Shown: positions 17,451 to 27,046, counted from the stretch's first letter. The stretch: DNA of 64,000 nt from Coriobacteriia bacterium (GCA_034370385.1 JAXMKZ010000051.1:62001-126000), one strand, 5' to 3'. The notes: generated by a model from the letters alone, not told the origin. Numbers and translations: made by a program.

Positions 17451-17792
17451 ATGGAAGCCAAGGCAATCGCACGGTTCCAGCGAGTGAGCCCCCGCAAGGC
17501 TCGTCTCGTCGTCGACCTCATCCGCGGCAAGTCCGTGGGAGAGGCCCGGACCATACTGCAGTTCTCGCCTCGCGCCGCCGCGGAGATCGTGGAGAAGACC
17601 CTCAACAGCGCGGTCGCCAATGCGGAGCGCAATCTCCACATCAAGGCCGAGGATCTGTTCGTGGGCTCCACCTTCGTGGATGAGGGCCCGACCATGAAGC
17701 GCATCCAGCCGCGCGCGATGGGCAGGGCGTTTCGCATCAACAAGCGCACGAGTCATATCACGGTCATCGTCAAGCAGCGAGAGGGGGCGTAG
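17451..17792 (+). CDS. rplV: 50S ribosomal protein L22
   Basis: L22 has a beta-hairpin in the exit tunnel near the macrolide site. It is 113 aa, [20 protein letters not shown], with '[15 protein letters not shown]' and the hairpin region '[20 protein letters not shown]'. The hairpin appears of normal length. It is close-packed between rpsS (3 nt) and rpsC (6 nt). Confidence 0.97.
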   Translation: MEAKAIARFQRVSPRKARLVVDLIRGKSVGEARTILQFSPRAAAEIVEKTLNSAVANAERNLHIKAEDLFVGSTFVDEGPTMKRIQPRAMGRAFRINKRTSHITVIVKQREGA

Positions 17793-17798
17793 GCGCAC

Positions 17799-18524
17799 AT
17801 GGGACAGAAGGTACAGCCGATCGGTTTCCGGCTCGGCATCGTCGAGAACTGGCGTAGCCGCTGGTACGCCGACAAGGACTACGCCAAGACGCTCGCCAAT
17901 GACATCGAGATTCGCCGGTACTTGCAGGCCAAGCTCAAGCGTGCGGCCCTGTCGCGCATCGAGATCGAGCGCAAGGGTGATCGCACCAAGGTGGAGCTGT
18001 GGACGGCGCGTCCGGGCATCGTCATCGGCAAGAAGGGCTCCGAGGTCGACGTGCTCCGCAAGGAGCTCGAGCGTGTCACCGGCGGCCCCGTGCAGGTCGA
18101 CATCGTCGAGATCAAGCGCCCCGAGATCGATGCGGTACTGGTCGCCCAGTCCGTGGCGGAGCAGCTTGAGGGTCGCGTGGCGTTCCGCCGCGCGATGCGT
18201 AAGGCCGTCGCGTCGGCAATGAAGAGCGGCGCGCTTGGCATCAGGATCCAGTGTTCGGGTCGTCTCGGCGGCGCCGAGATGGGCCGACGTGAGTGGTACC
18301 GCGAGGGCCGCGTGCCTCTGCACACCCTGCGCGCCAAGATCGACTACGGCACCGCAGACGCCCGTACGACCATGGGCGCCATCGGCGTCAAGGTCTGGAT
18401 CTTCCATGGCGAGGTCCTTCCCGGCCAGGAGCCTCCGCGCCCGGCCATCGAGGGTCCGAGCCGTCCCCCGCGCCAGCGCCGCGAGGGTGGCCGTGACAAC
18501 CGCGACCGCACAGGGAGGCGTTAG
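17799..18524 (+). CDS. rpsC: 30S ribosomal protein S3
   Basis: S3 is part of the mRNA entry tunnel helicase. It is 241 aa, [20 protein letters not shown], with the KH-domain GxxG-type loop '[14 protein letters not shown]' and the C-terminal '[20 protein letters not shown]', '[20 protein letters not shown]'. A basic, disordered tail ([19 protein letters not shown]) ends the protein, as in other actinobacteria. The rplP start codon follows immediately. Confidence 0.97.
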   Translation: MGQKVQPIGFRLGIVENWRSRWYADKDYAKTLANDIEIRRYLQAKLKRAALSRIEIERKGDRTKVELWTARPGIVIGKKGSEVDVLRKELERVTGGPVQVDIVEIKRPEIDAVLVAQSVAEQLEGRVAFRRAMRKAVASAMKSGALGIRIQCSGRLGGAEMGRREWYREGRVPLHTLRAKIDYGTADARTTMGAIGVKVWIFHGEVLPGQEPPRPAIEGPSRPPRQRREGGRDNRDRTGRR

Positions 18525-18950
18525 ATGCTGCTTCCGAAGCGCGTAAAGCACCGCAAGGTGCAGCGCGGCTCCATGAAGGGGGCCGCGAAGGGTGGCACGC
18601 AGATCCATTTCGGCGAGTACGGGCTGAAGGCGCTCGAGGGCGCATGGATCACCAACCGCCAGATAGAGGCGGCGCGTGTTGCGATGACCAGGTACATGAA
18701 GCGTGGCGGTAAGGTCTGGATCAACATCTTCCCGGACAAGCCCATCACGCAGAAGCCGGCCGAGACCCGCATGGGTTCCGGTAAGGGTAACCCCGAGAAG
18801 TGGGTCGCCGTGGTCAAGCCTGGCAGAGTCATGTTCGAGGTCGCTGGTGTGTCCGAGGAGGTCGCCAAGGAGGCGATGAGGCTCGCTGCACACAAGCTTC
18901 CGATCCGGTGCAAGTTCGTATCCCGTGCTGACAGCGGCGGGGAGGCATAA
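18525..18950 (+). CDS. rplP: 50S ribosomal protein L16
   Basis: L16 helps position the A-site tRNA. It is 141 aa, [19 protein letters not shown], with '[20 protein letters not shown]' and '[20 protein letters not shown]', and the conserved arginine/histidine patches of the family. It begins directly after the rpsC stop and ends directly before rpmC, with no intergenic bases on either side. Confidence 0.97.
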   Translation: MLLPKRVKHRKVQRGSMKGAAKGGTQIHFGEYGLKALEGAWITNRQIEAARVAMTRYMKRGGKVWINIFPDKPITQKPAETRMGSGKGNPEKWVAVVKPGRVMFEVAGVSEEVAKEAMRLAAHKLPIRCKFVSRADSGGEA

Positions 18951-19166
18951 GTGAATACGACTGAGATCAGCCAGCTCAACGATACCGAGCTCGCAGACAA
19001 GCTGAAGGCCACGCGTGCGGAACTGTTCAACCTGCGGTTCCAGCTCGCCACCGGCCAGCTCGACAATACGGGCCGCATCCCTGCGGTCAAGAAGGATATC
19101 GCACGCCTGCACACCGAGATGCGTGCCCGCGAGATCGCGGCGCAACGCGACGCGGCCGTGTCGTAG
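18951..19166 (+). CDS. rpmC: 50S ribosomal protein L29
   Basis: L29 is a small all-helical protein beside L23 at the tunnel exit. It is 71 aa, starting at GTG 18951 (MNTTEISQLNDTELADKL) with the core 'ATRAELFNLRFQLATGQLDN' and the second helix 'IARLHTEMRAREI'. GGGGAGG (18939-18945) lies within the end of rplP, just upstream. It is coupled to both neighbours. Confidence 0.94.
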   Translation: MNTTEISQLNDTELADKLKATRAELFNLRFQLATGQLDNTGRIPAVKKDIARLHTEMRAREIAAQRDAAVS

Positions 19167-19184
19167 GTGAGTGGAGGAGACGGA

Positions 19185-19445
19185 ATGACTACCGAGCGCA
19201 ACCGCCGCAAGGTCCGCCAGGGTGTCGTCGTATCGACGGCCGCCGAGAAGACCTGTGTGGTCCAGATCCAAGAACGCAAGAAGCACCCGATGTACGGCAA
19301 GATGATCACCCAGACCACCAAGCTTCATGCCCACGACGAAGAGAACACGTGCGGCGTCGGTGACACCGTCGTCATCATGGAGACGCGTCCGCTCTCCAAG
19401 ATGAAGCGGTGGCGCCTCGTCGAAGTGGTCGAGCGGGCCAAGTAA
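19185..19445 (+). CDS. rpsQ: 30S ribosomal protein S17
   Basis: S17 is a primary 16S rRNA-binding OB-fold protein. The sequence [20 protein letters not shown], '[19 protein letters not shown]' and '[20 protein letters not shown]' is typical. The ATG at 19185 follows GGAGGAG (19172-19178) and gives 86 aa. An in-frame GTG at 19167, right after rpmC, would put the Shine-Dalgarno inside the coding region and is rejected. A gap of 81 nt precedes rplN. Confidence 0.95.
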   Translation: MTTERNRRKVRQGVVVSTAAEKTCVVQIQERKKHPMYGKMITQTTKLHAHDEENTCGVGDTVVIMETRPLSKMKRWRLVEVVERAK

Positions 19446-19526
19446 CCACGCCGACCGCGCACGTGCGTCTGCATCCGGCAGGGACGCACCTCTCGCGAAT
19501 CGGACGAGACGAAGGAAAGCGAAGAG

Positions 19527-19895
19527 ATGATCCAGGCAGAGACTCGACTCAAGGTCGCCGACAACTCCGGCGCCCGCAAGGTCGCGTGCATCAAGGTGCT
19601 CGGCGGCTCGAAGCGCCGCTACGCGTACGTGGGCGACGTCATCGTCTGCAGCGTCAAGGAGGCCACGCCGAATGGCGCGGTGAAGAAGGGCGAGGTCGTT
19701 CGTGCGGTCGTCGTCCGTACCAAGAAGGAAGTCCGCCGTCCGGACGGAAGCTACATCCGGTTCGATGACAACGCGGCGGTCATCATCGACTTGCAGGGCA
19801 ATCCGCGGGGCACGCGTATCTTCGGTCCGGTGGCTCGCGAACTTCGCGACCGCCGCTACATGAAGATCGTCTCGCTCGCGCCCGAGGTTCTGTGA
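19527..19895 (+). CDS. rplN: 50S ribosomal protein L14
   Basis: L14 is at the subunit interface and is the target of the RsfS silencing factor. It is 122 aa, exactly the common length: [20 protein letters not shown], '[20 protein letters not shown]', '[19 protein letters not shown]', '[19 protein letters not shown]'. GAAGGAAAGCGAAGAG precedes the ATG. It is followed within 17 nt by rplX. Confidence 0.97.
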   Translation: MIQAETRLKVADNSGARKVACIKVLGGSKRRYAYVGDVIVCSVKEATPNGAVKKGEVVRAVVVRTKKEVRRPDGSYIRFDDNAAVIIDLQGNPRGTRIFGPVARELRDRRYMKIVSLAPEVL

Positions 19896-19912
19896 AAGGA
19901 GGCATGGGGAAC

Positions 19913-20233
19913 ATGGCAAAGCTGAGCATTCGTACCGGCGACAAGGTCAAGATCATCGCCGGCAAGGACAAGGGCAAGGAGGCCAAGGTCCTCGCGACCG
20001 TGCCTTACAAGGAGCGCGTGGTCGTCGAGCGTATCAACATGGTCAAGAAGGCGGCTCGCCCGACGAAGCGCAACCCGAAAGGCGGCATCCTCGAGATCGA
20101 GGCGCCGATCCACGTGAGCAACCTGATGCTGGTATGCCCGAGCTGTTCGCAGCCGACGCGCATCGGTCGCAAGCGTGAGGGCGGCATGCGCGTGCGCGTG
20201 TGCAAGAAGTGCGGCAACGACATCGACAAGTAG
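19913..20233 (+). CDS. rplX: 50S ribosomal protein L24
   Basis: L24 is a KOW-domain assembly-initiator protein. Its sequence is MAKLSIRTGDKVKIIAGKDK, then 'GKEAKVLATVPYKERVVVER'. A C-terminal pair of CxxC motifs (VCPSCSQPT and VCKKCGND) suggests a zinc ribbon, seen in some bacterial L24. I chose ATG 19913, 10 nt after AAAGGAGG (19895-19902), giving 106 aa. The upstream GTG 19892 and ATG 19904 overlap or abut the Shine-Dalgarno. Confidence 0.95.
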   Translation: MAKLSIRTGDKVKIIAGKDKGKEAKVLATVPYKERVVVERINMVKKAARPTKRNPKGGILEIEAPIHVSNLMLVCPSCSQPTRIGRKREGGMRVRVCKKCGNDIDK

Positions 20234-20250
20234 TCGATGCGCATAGATGG

Positions 20251-20274
20251 CTCCTCGCTACCGATGGCGAGGAG
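20251..20274 (+). other. Intercistronic hairpin between rplX and rplE
   Basis: A perfect 8-bp stem, CTCCTCGC (20251-20258) with GCGAGGAG (20267-20274), has an 8-nt loop. It lies in the 94-nt gap before rplE. There is no U-tract. It could be an RNA-processing or protein-binding site; function unknown. Confidence 0.4.
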
Positions 20275-20327
20275 GTGCAGGGTCAGGAATCTTGCACTGA
20301 GAACCCCAGATGGAGGAAGTAAGGCAC

Positions 20328-20870
20328 ATGGCACCGAGACTGAAAGAGAAGTACCTGAAGGAAGTGGCCCCCCAGCTGCTCGATCAACTGGGATACGCCA
20401 ACGTCAACCAGGTACCGCGGCTTGAGAAGATCGTCGTCAACATGGGCGTCGGCGCTGCTGTCGCCGACATCAAGCAGCTCGACGCCGCGGTCGAGGACCT
20501 GCGCACGGTGACGGGTCAGCAGCCCACCATCACCCGCGCGAAGAAGTCGATCGCCAACTTCAAGATTCGCCAGGGTATGCCCATCGGCGCGAAGGTGACG
20601 CTGAGGGGCGACCGGATGTGGGAGTTCTTCGACCGCCTGGTTGCGGCCGCTATCCCGCGCATCCGCGACTTCCGTGGCCTGTCTGCCAAGAGCTTCGATG
20701 GCCGTGGCAACTACTCCATGGGCGTCACAGAGCAGCTCATCTTCCCCGAGGTCGACTACGACAAGATAGATCGCACCAGGGGCATGGACATCACGTTCGT
20801 CACCACTGCGAAAACAGACGAAGAGGCCAAAGCCCTGCTCGACGGCTTCGGCTTCCCGTTCAAGCATTAG
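20328..20870 (+). CDS. rplE: 50S ribosomal protein L5
   Basis: L5 belongs to the 5S rRNP. The sequence [20 protein letters not shown], '[20 protein letters not shown]', '[20 protein letters not shown]' and '[19 protein letters not shown]' is diagnostic. ATG 20328 gives 180 aa, the normal length. An in-frame ATG at 20310 adds MEEVRH, which reads through the likely ribosome-binding AAGG and is less probable. It is followed by rpsN after 69 nt. Confidence 0.96.
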   Translation: MAPRLKEKYLKEVAPQLLDQLGYANVNQVPRLEKIVVNMGVGAAVADIKQLDAAVEDLRTVTGQQPTITRAKKSIANFKIRQGMPIGAKVTLRGDRMWEFFDRLVAAAIPRIRDFRGLSAKSFDGRGNYSMGVTEQLIFPEVDYDKIDRTRGMDITFVTTAKTDEEAKALLDGFGFPFKH

Positions 20871-20939
20871 AGCGCGTCTCTCAATTAGGATCGTTCGGCG
20901 GAAGTCAGCTGTTCCGCCGCGAAACGGAGGAAAAGGAAC

Positions 20940-21125
20940 GTGGCAAAGAAGTCGATGATCGCCAAGGCGAAGCGGGCACCGAAGTTCAGTGTTCGCCAGC
21001 ACAACCGCTGCAGTCGCTGCGGCAGGCCCCGCGGGTTCTACCGCCATTTCGGCCTGTGCCGCATCTGCCTGCGCGAGATGGCAAGCCGAGGCGAGCTCCC
21101 CGGCGTGCGTAAGGCTAGCTGGTAA
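20940..21125 (+). CDS. rpsN: 30S ribosomal protein S14, type Z (zinc-binding)
   Basis: This is the short, zinc-binding form of S14: 61 aa starting at GTG 20940 behind GGAGGAAAAGG. The zinc ribbon is '[20 protein letters not shown]', a CxxC-x12-CxxC arrangement, followed by '[18 protein letters not shown]'. Many actinobacteria carry both this form in the spc operon and a zinc-free paralog elsewhere under Zur control; only the zinc form is visible here. Confidence 0.96.
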   Translation: MAKKSMIAKAKRAPKFSVRQHNRCSRCGRPRGFYRHFGLCRICLREMASRGELPGVRKASW

Positions 21126-21231
21126 GCCAGCCGGAACCACGCTAGGAGAGGCCCTTCCGGACAGGCGTGACGGCCACGGGTCGTCGCGAACCGCGGAATG
21201 GGAGCATCCCGGACCATAGGAGGAATGAATC

Positions 21232-21630
21232 GTGAGCATGACCGATCCGATTGCAGACATGTTGACTCGTGTGCGAAACGCAAACTCCGCGCACAAGGCA
21301 GCTACAACGATGCCTTCGAGCACCAAGCTCGTTGAGATCGCGCGCGTTCTCAAGGAAGAGGGCTACATCGCTGGCTACGACGTCGTCGAGAGCGAGCCCC
21401 AGAACACCCTTGAGATCACGCTTAAGTACGGAGCTCGCAAGGAGCGCACGATCACGGGCCTGCGCCGCATCAGCAAGCCCGGCCTGCGCGTGTACGCAAA
21501 GAAGGACGAGCTGCCGCGTGTGCTGGGCGGCCTCGGTATCGCTGTGATTTCGACATCAGCCGGCGTGATGACCGACCGCGACGCCAAGAAGGCCGGCGTC
21601 GGCGGCGAAGTCGTCGCGTACGTCTGGTAG
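21232..21630 (+). CDS. rpsH: 30S ribosomal protein S8
   Basis: S8 is a primary 16S-binding protein and the known autoregulator of the spc operon in E. coli. It is 132 aa: [20 protein letters not shown] and the C-terminal '[20 protein letters not shown]' region with 'GGEVVAYVW'. The GTG at 21232 lies 8 nt after AGGAGG (21218-21223), better placed than the ATG at 21238 (14 nt). A gap of 106 nt precedes it. Confidence 0.96.
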   Translation: MSMTDPIADMLTRVRNANSAHKAATTMPSSTKLVEIARVLKEEGYIAGYDVVESEPQNTLEITLKYGARKERTITGLRRISKPGLRVYAKKDELPRVLGGLGIAVISTSAGVMTDRDAKKAGVGGEVVAYVW

Positions 21631-21663
21631 TCGGACGGGACCCAGGAAAGGAGCGGAAGAGCC

Positions 21664-22200
21664 GTGTCACGTATCGGCAAGCAGCCCATCCCGGTACCGT
21701 CCGGGATAGATGTGAAGATCGACGGCTCGACAGTTGTCGTAAAGGGGCCCAAGGGCGAACTGACCCGTACGTTCCCTGACATCATGTCGATCAAGCTTGA
21801 TGAAGGTGTGTTGTATGTCGAGAGGCCCGATGAGACTCGTGAAGCACGTTCGCTTCACGGGCTGTCTCGGACCCTTCTGTCGAACATGATCGTCGGGGTG
21901 TCCGAGGGCTACTCGAAGAACCTCGAGATCGTCGGGGTCGGTTACCGTGCGGTTCTCAAGGGCAGCGACCTTGAGCTCGCGCTCGGATTCTCGCATCCGG
22001 TGGTCGTGGTTCCTGAGCCCGGTATCTCCTTCGAGGTGCCGGCGCCCACCAAGATCACCGTAAGCGGTATCGACAAGCAGCGCGTGGGTCAGGTTGCTGC
22101 CGACATCCGCAAGTGGCGTAAGCCCGAGCCCTACAAGGGCAAGGGAATCCGTTACGAAGGCGAGCACGTTCGCCGCAAGCTCGGTAAGGCCGCGAAGTAA
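21664..22200 (+). CDS. rplF: 50S ribosomal protein L6
   Basis: L6 lies beside the sarcin-ricin loop. It is 178 aa from GTG 21664: [20 protein letters not shown], '[16 protein letters not shown]', and the C-terminal '[20 protein letters not shown]' signature with a basic end. AAGGAGCGG (21648-21656) provides the ribosome binding site. It lies 33 nt after rpsH and 59 nt before rplR. Confidence 0.97.
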   Translation: MSRIGKQPIPVPSGIDVKIDGSTVVVKGPKGELTRTFPDIMSIKLDEGVLYVERPDETREARSLHGLSRTLLSNMIVGVSEGYSKNLEIVGVGYRAVLKGSDLELALGFSHPVVVVPEPGISFEVPAPTKITVSGIDKQRVGQVAADIRKWRKPEPYKGKGIRYEGEHVRRKLGKAAK

Positions 22201-22259
22201 TCGTAGAGACCATCGGTTCGGGAATCCCCCGGACCGCTTGAAGCGAGGAGATCGACGTC

Positions 22260-22628
22260 ATGGACAAGCTCAAGGCGAAGCAGGCAGCGCTAGCCCGCCG
22301 CCACCGCCGGGTTCGCGGTAAGGTCAGCGGGACCGCCGAGCGCCCGCGGCTGTGTGTTAACCGCAGCAATGCGCACATCTACGCGCAGATCATCGACGAT
22401 GCAAGCGGTCGGACCATCGCCGCTGCCTCGAGCGTCGATGCCGAATTGAAGGGCTCGATGAAGTCTGGTTCCAACAGCGACGCCGCGAAGACCGTCGGCG
22501 AGGCTGTCGGACGGCGTGCGGTCGAGGCGGGCGTGACCGAGGTGGTCTTCGACCGCGGCGGTCGCCTCTATCACGGTCGGGTCAAGGCTCTGGCGGACGG
22601 TGCCCGCAGCGCCGGCCTGAAGTTCTAA
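22260..22628 (+). CDS. rplR: 50S ribosomal protein L18
   Basis: L18 binds 5S rRNA with L5. It is 122 aa: [20 protein letters not shown], '[20 protein letters not shown]', '[18 protein letters not shown]' and the final '[20 protein letters not shown]'. GCGAGGAG (22243-22250) precedes the ATG. rpsE follows after 13 nt. Confidence 0.96.
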   Translation: MDKLKAKQAALARRHRRVRGKVSGTAERPRLCVNRSNAHIYAQIIDDASGRTIAAASSVDAELKGSMKSGSNSDAAKTVGEAVGRRAVEAGVTEVVFDRGGRLYHGRVKALADGARSAGLKF

Positions 22629-22641
22629 GAGAGGACGAGGA

Positions 22642-23157
22642 ATGGCGCGCAGAGAAGCCCCGGTTTCGGAGCTCCAGGAGAAGGTTGTTTACATCAATCG
22701 CGTCTCGAAGGTCGTCAAGGGTGGACGGCGCTTCGCGCTGACCGCGCTTGTCGTCGTCGGTGACGGTGCCGGCAATGTCGGTGTGGGCATGGGCAAGTCC
22801 CAGGAAGTGCCCATCGCCATCAAAAAGGGCATCGAGGACGCGAAGAAGAACATGTTCAAGGTTCCGGTTGTCCACGGGACGATCCCGCACGAGGTGTACG
22901 GCGTCTTCGGCGCCGGTCGCGTCATGCTCAAGCCGGCCGCTCCCGGTACCGGTATCATCGCCGGTGGCCCGGTTCGCGCACTGCTCGAGCTGGTGGGAAT
23001 CACCGACGTGCTGAGCAAGTCGCTCGGAACGGACAACGCCCTCAACATCGTCAAGGCGGCAGCGGAGGGCCTCAAGTCGCTCAGCAGCGCCGATGAGATT
23101 GCCCGCCGTCGAGGCAAGACGGTTGCCGAGATCTACGGCTGGGAGGAGAAGGTTTAA
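22642..23157 (+). CDS. rpsE: 30S ribosomal protein S5
   Basis: S5 acts with S4 and S12 in decoding fidelity. It is 171 aa, with the N-terminal double-stranded-RNA-binding fold ('[20 protein letters not shown]') and '[20 protein letters not shown]', plus '[13 protein letters not shown]'-type C-terminal segments (here [16 protein letters not shown]). GAGAGGACGAGG precedes the ATG. Its stop overlaps the rpmD start by one base (TAATG). Confidence 0.97.
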   Translation: MARREAPVSELQEKVVYINRVSKVVKGGRRFALTALVVVGDGAGNVGVGMGKSQEVPIAIKKGIEDAKKNMFKVPVVHGTIPHEVYGVFGAGRVMLKPAAPGTGIIAGGPVRALLELVGITDVLSKSLGTDNALNIVKAAAEGLKSLSSADEIARRRGKTVAEIYGWEEKV

Positions 23158-23363
23158 TGCCGGCGAAAAAGGCCGCCCCGGTCAAGAAGCTCAAGGTGAC
23201 CCAGGTCAGGAGCGGCATCAGCTGCCCCGCGGACCAGAAGGCCACCATCAAGGCTCTGGGGCTCAAGCGCATCCGCCACTCGGTCGAGCACGCGGATAAC
23301 CCGACCATTCGCGGGATGATCTTCAAGGTGAAGCATCTGGTGAATGTCGAGGAGATCGACTAG
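23157..23363 (+). CDS. rpmD: 50S ribosomal protein L30
   Basis: L30 is 68 aa here: a lysine/alanine-rich N-terminus (PAKKAAPVKK), then the family core 'LKVTQVRSGISCPADQKATI', 'KALGLKRIRHSVEHADNPTI', 'RGMIFKVKHLVNVEEID'. The start overlaps the rpsE stop by one base. The N-terminal extension of about seven residues over the shortest L30 proteins is the only oddity. A hairpin follows. Confidence 0.94.
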   Translation: MPAKKAAPVKKLKVTQVRSGISCPADQKATIKALGLKRIRHSVEHADNPTIRGMIFKVKHLVNVEEID

Positions 23364-23374
23364 ATCAGCTGGTC

Positions 23375-23400
23375 GGCCCGGGGCATCTGCGCCGGGCCTT
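23375..23400 (+). terminator. Hairpin after rpmD, possible internal attenuator
   Basis: A perfect 7-bp GC stem, GGCCCGG (23375-23381) with CCGGGCC (23392-23398), has a 10-nt loop, followed by TTCGG. It lies in a 141-nt gap in the middle of the spc cluster. The U-run is very short, so it is more likely a partial terminator or processing site than the end of an operon. Confidence 0.4.
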
Positions 23401-23504
23401 CGGCGTCCGATCAGGGCGGCGAGTATCGAAGTCAGCCGGCGGCGAGCGGCCGGCAGCGGCGGGGAATCCGCCGTGAAGCGAACAAGAAAGGGACGATCAG
23501 AACC

Positions 23505-23954
23505 ATGCAGATTCACGATCTCTTCCCGGCTCCGGGATCGCGCAAGCCGCGCAAGCGCGTCGGCCGCGGTAACGGCAGCGGTCACGGCAGTACGGCCGGT
23601 CGCGGCGACAAGGGCCAGAACTCCCGCGCAGGCGGAGGCAAGGGTCCGGGCTTCGAGGGTGGCCAGAACCCGATGCACATGCGCCTTCCCAAGCTCCCCG
23701 GATTCAAGAACCGCAACCGCGTCGAGTATGCCGTGGTAAACGTTTCGAGGCTCGACGCCCTGTTCGCGGAGGGCGACGAGGTCACGGGCGAGTCGCTCAT
23801 GCAAAAGGGCGTCATCAAGTCCGCCTCCGAGCCCGTGAAGGTGCTCGGTGACGGTGAGCTCTCGAAGAAGCTCACGGTCAAGGTCGACAAGGTGTCCGGC
23901 CCGGCGAAGACCAAGATCGAGGCAGCAGGAGGGACGGTCGAGACGCTGTGCTAA
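23505..23954 (+). CDS. rplO: 50S ribosomal protein L15
   Basis: L15 is a late-assembly 50S protein. It is 149 aa with the glycine/arginine-rich N-terminus typical of the family ('[20 protein letters not shown]', '[20 protein letters not shown]', '[14 protein letters not shown]') and a C-terminal '[19 protein letters not shown]' domain. AAGAAAGGG lies upstream of the ATG. Its last 7 bases overlap the secY start, indicating translational coupling. Confidence 0.96.
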   Translation: MQIHDLFPAPGSRKPRKRVGRGNGSGHGSTAGRGDKGQNSRAGGGKGPGFEGGQNPMHMRLPKLPGFKNRNRVEYAVVNVSRLDALFAEGDEVTGESLMQKGVIKSASEPVKVLGDGELSKKLTVKVDKVSGPAKTKIEAAGGTVETLC

Positions 23955-25213
23955 CCGCAATCGCGAATGCATTTCGCGTCCCGGAGCTCCGCCGTAAGAT
24001 ACTGTTCACCCTGGCCATCATCGGTCTGTACCGGGTTGGCTCGTTCATCCCGGTGCCGGGCGTGAACATCGACGTCATCAAGAGCCAGGTTGAGAACGCA
24101 GCGACTCTCGGTCTTCTGAACCTCTTCTCCGGCGGTGCGCTCGAGCAGTTCGCGGTGTTCTCGCTCGGAATCATGCCCTACATCACATCGTCGATCATCA
24201 TGCAGCTGCTGCAGGGCGTCATCCCGCAGCTTGAGCGGTGGCAGAAGGAAGGCGAGTCCGGTCAGCGCAGGATCACCCAGATCACGCGCTACCTGACTCT
24301 GGGTATCGCCTTGCTGCAGTCGTTCGGTCTGCTGACGGTGTTCCGCCCTGCTCTCGCCGTGGCCTCCGGCGCCAACTCGGTGCCGCTGTGGTTCACGAAC
24401 CTCGTCATCGTGATCTCCCTCATCGCGGGTACAGCGCTCATCATGTGGTTTGGCGAGCTGATCACTCAGCGGGGCATCGGAAACGGCATGTCGCTGATCA
24501 TCTTCACGAGCATCGTGGCGCAGTTCCCGATCGCGATCGTGCAGTCGATCCAGTTCGGCAGCGGTCTGTTCACTGTCGCGATGGTGGTGATCATCCTGTT
24601 CGTGATCGCGGCCATCGTCACGATCGAGCGGGGACAGCGCCGTATCCCGGTCCAGTACGCCAAGCGCGTCGTGGGTCGCAAGGTCTACGGCGGATCGGGT
24701 ACCTATATCCCGCTCAAGATCAACGGCGCGAACGTGGTCCCGATCATCTTCGCCTCGGCGCTGCTGTTCTTCCCCAGCCAGCTGGTCTACTTCTTCCCGA
24801 ATCAGCAGTGGCTCCAGTCCAGCGCCAATGCACTCGCGAACGGGCCGGTCAACTGGATCACGATGTTTGTCCTCATCGTGTTCTTCACCTACTTCTACAC
24901 CGCACTCGTCTTCAACCCCATCGACCTTTCGGACAACCTGCGCAAGAGCGGTGGGTTCATCCCCGGGGTGCGTCCTGGCGCGACGACGGTGCGCTACATC
25001 GAGAACGTCCTGAACCGCATCACGTTGCCCGGCGCATTCTTCCTGGGAGCGATCGCGGTCATCCCGTCGATGGTCTTCAGCGTCACACAGAACCAGCTGG
25101 TGCAGCAGTTCGGTGGCACGTCCATCCTCATCATGGTGGGTGTCGCGCTCGAGACCATGACGCAGGTGGAGAGCCAGCTCAAGATGCGCCACTACGAGGG
25201 CTTCTTCAAGTAG
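23948..25213 (+). CDS. secY: Preprotein translocase subunit SecY
   Basis: SecY is the channel of the Sec translocon in the cytoplasmic membrane. It is 421 aa from GTG 23948, inside the end of rplO. About ten hydrophobic helices are visible, starting with '[20 protein letters not shown]' and the plug-region 'PGVNIDV'. The '[20 protein letters not shown]' segment follows, and the cytoplasmic loop '[20 protein letters not shown]' and '[20 protein letters not shown]' are present. It is slightly shorter than the 435-440 aa seen in many relatives. Its place between rplO and adk is conserved. Confidence 0.97.
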   Translation: MLTAIANAFRVPELRRKILFTLAIIGLYRVGSFIPVPGVNIDVIKSQVENAATLGLLNLFSGGALEQFAVFSLGIMPYITSSIIMQLLQGVIPQLERWQKEGESGQRRITQITRYLTLGIALLQSFGLLTVFRPALAVASGANSVPLWFTNLVIVISLIAGTALIMWFGELITQRGIGNGMSLIIFTSIVAQFPIAIVQSIQFGSGLFTVAMVVIILFVIAAIVTIERGQRRIPVQYAKRVVGRKVYGGSGTYIPLKINGANVVPIIFASALLFFPSQLVYFFPNQQWLQSSANALANGPVNWITMFVLIVFFTYFYTALVFNPIDLSDNLRKSGGFIPGVRPGATTVRYIENVLNRITLPGAFFLGAIAVIPSMVFSVTQNQLVQQFGGTSILIMVGVALETMTQVESQLKMRHYEGFFK

Positions 25214-25235
25214 GAACAAGGGGAGGTTGCCAGCG

Positions 25236-25865
25236 ATGAACATCGTCTTGCTCGGTGCACCGGGCGCAGGAAAGGGCACGCAGGCCGCGAGCATCATCGA
25301 GGCTTACGGTGTGCCGCACATCTCGACCGGTGACATTCTGCGCGCATCCGTTGCGGCGGGCACGCCGCTCGGTCTGGAGGCCAAGCGGTTCATGGATGCC
25401 GGGGAGCTCGTTCCCGACTCCGTGGTGATCGGGCTCGTGAAGACTCGGTTGCAGGAGCCTGACACCGAGCCAGGGTTCATCTTGGACGGCTTTCCTCGGA
25501 CCACGGCTCAGGCCGAGGCCCTTGACGTTGAGCTCGACACGCTCGACAAGCAGATTGGTGCAGCGATCGCGATCACCGTCGACCCTGAGGTCATCGTCGG
25601 TCGCCTGACGTCTCGGCGCACGTGTCGTGCGTGTGGGCGGATCACGAGCGCCTCTGAGGGCGACACCTGCGCCACCTGCGCCGGCGAACTCTACCAGCGT
25701 GACGACGACAACGAGGCGACGGTACGCAATCGGCTCGCCGTCTACGAGAAGTCGACAGCACCTCTGATCGACTACTACCGTTCGCGCGGCGTGCTGAGCG
25801 AGATCGACGGCGATCGTCCCGTAGATGTCGTGTGGGCTGACGTTCGTGCGGCGCTGGAGGCGTAG
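25236..25865 (+). CDS. adk: Adenylate kinase
   Basis: Adenylate kinase converts AMP + ATP to 2 ADP in the cytoplasm. It is 209 aa. The P-loop GAPGAGKGTQ is at residues 7-16, the AMP-binding 'HISTGDILRASVAAGTPLG' follows, then 'GFILDGFPRTTAQAEAL'. The LID domain carries two CxxC pairs (CRAC and CATC), which predicts a structural zinc site rather than the His/Asp form. ATG 25236 follows GGGGAGG (25220-25226); a TTG at 25227 would add three residues. It lies between secY and map as in many bacteria. Confidence 0.97.
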   Translation: MNIVLLGAPGAGKGTQAASIIEAYGVPHISTGDILRASVAAGTPLGLEAKRFMDAGELVPDSVVIGLVKTRLQEPDTEPGFILDGFPRTTAQAEALDVELDTLDKQIGAAIAITVDPEVIVGRLTSRRTCRACGRITSASEGDTCATCAGELYQRDDDNEATVRNRLAVYEKSTAPLIDYYRSRGVLSEIDGDRPVDVVWADVRAALEA

Positions 25866-25873
25866 GACCTCAC

Positions 25874-26623
25874 GTGATCGTCCGCAAGTCGGCTTCTGAG
25901 ATAGAGATCATGCGAGAGGCCGGGCGCATCAGCGCCCGGGCTCTTCGTCTTGTAGGAGAGGGCGTTCGTCCGGGTGTCACCACGCGTGAGCTCGACGAGA
26001 TCGCGGAGGCGGCCATCGTTGACGCGGGCGCGACCCCAGCCTTCAAGGGCTACCATGGGTTCCCCGCGACGTTGTGCACGTCGCTCAACAACCAGGTCGT
26101 CCACGGGATTCCGTCGAAGACGTGCAGATTGACTGAGGGCGATATCGTGTCGGTCGACGTCGGGGCCATCTTCGATGGCTACTACGGCGACAACGCAGCC
26201 ACGTTTGCGGTAGGTCGCATCTCGGATGAGGCGACGCGGCTGCTGGAGACGACCGAGCGCTCGCTTTACGCCGGAATCGCCGCCTGCGTCGTCGGCGGCC
26301 ACCTGTACGACATTGGAGCGGCGGTGCAAGGGGTCGCAGAAGCCGCTGGATTCGGCGTCGTGCGTGAGTACGTCGGGCACGGAATCGGAAGTGCGATGCA
26401 CGAAGATCCCAACGTCCCGAACTACGGGGTGGCCGGCACGGGAACGGTTCTGCGTTCGGGTATGGTGTTCGCCATCGAGCCGATGATCAACGCTGGCGGA
26501 TTCCCCGTGGACGCGCTCTCTGATGGCTGGACGGTCGTGACACGGGACGGCTCGTTGTCGGCCCACTTCGAGCATACCGTGGCGATAACCGACGACGGAC
26601 CGATGGTTCTTACGCTCGAGTGA
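25874..26623 (+). CDS. map: Methionine aminopeptidase, type I
   Basis: It removes the initiator methionine from nascent proteins. It is 249 aa from GTG 25874 (MIVRKSASEIEIMREAGRIS). The dinuclear metal ligands of the pita-bread fold are visible in 'GDIVSVDVGAIFDGYYGDNA' (two Asp), 'GHGIGSAMHEDPNVPNYG' (His), 'FAIEPMI' (Glu) and the last 'SAHFEHTVAI' (Glu). It has no N-terminal SH3-binding extension, unlike the long actinobacterial MetAP1c. Eight nt separate it from adk, 93 nt from infA. Confidence 0.96.
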   Translation: MIVRKSASEIEIMREAGRISARALRLVGEGVRPGVTTRELDEIAEAAIVDAGATPAFKGYHGFPATLCTSLNNQVVHGIPSKTCRLTEGDIVSVDVGAIFDGYYGDNAATFAVGRISDEATRLLETTERSLYAGIAACVVGGHLYDIGAAVQGVAEAAGFGVVREYVGHGIGSAMHEDPNVPNYGVAGTGTVLRSGMVFAIEPMINAGGFPVDALSDGWTVVTRDGSLSAHFEHTVAITDDGPMVLTLE

Positions 26624-26716
26624 AGGGCCCCGATTAATAGTTGTGGACTGTGGGGTACTGCTGAGTTACCATGTTCACTTGCGGATTGATGACCCACGAC
26701 GAGGAGCTGCCGCTTA

Positions 26717-26938
26717 GTGGTAAAGAAGGACGATGCCATAGAGCTTGAGGGCACGGTGGTTGAGCCGCTGCCCAACGCGATGTTTCGTGTAGAGCTCGAG
26801 AACGGCCACAAAGTCCTCGCTCATATCTCCGGAAAGATGCGAATGCACTACATCCGTATCCTGCCCGGAGACAAGGTCGTCGTGGAGCTCTCCCCGTACG
26901 ACTTGTCCCGAGGGCGCATCACGTACCGGTACAAGTGA
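26717..26938 (+). CDS. infA: Translation initiation factor IF-1
   Basis: IF-1 occupies the ribosomal A site during initiation. It is 73 aa, a single OB fold: [20 protein letters not shown], '[20 protein letters not shown]', '[20 protein letters not shown]', '[13 protein letters not shown]'. The start is GTG 26717 with GAGGAGC (26701-26707) upstream. Initiation from a separate promoter in the 93-nt gap after map is possible, but no convincing -35/-10 pair was found. Confidence 0.97.
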   Translation: MVKKDDAIELEGTVVEPLPNAMFRVELENGHKVLAHISGKMRMHYIRILPGDKVVVELSPYDLSRGRITYRYK

Positions 26939-27046
26939 CCGAGGGTAATGGATACTCCCGGAAGCGTGTGAAGACCGCTCGATGACAACATTTCGCCTGC
27001 GGCTGGGCGTGCAGATAGATCGGCATCACCGAAAGGACCGAGAACC

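Noticed and set aside
17277-19919. Very long open frame on the - strand opposite rpsS-rplN
   Set aside because: It lies entirely antisense to nine unmistakable ribosomal protein genes, has low-complexity Leu/Arg/Asp/His composition typical of GC-rich antisense frames, and shows no domain.
26641-26672. Possible infA promoter (TTGTGG and TACCAT)
   Set aside because: Spacing is 20 nt and both boxes are poor; not better than chance.
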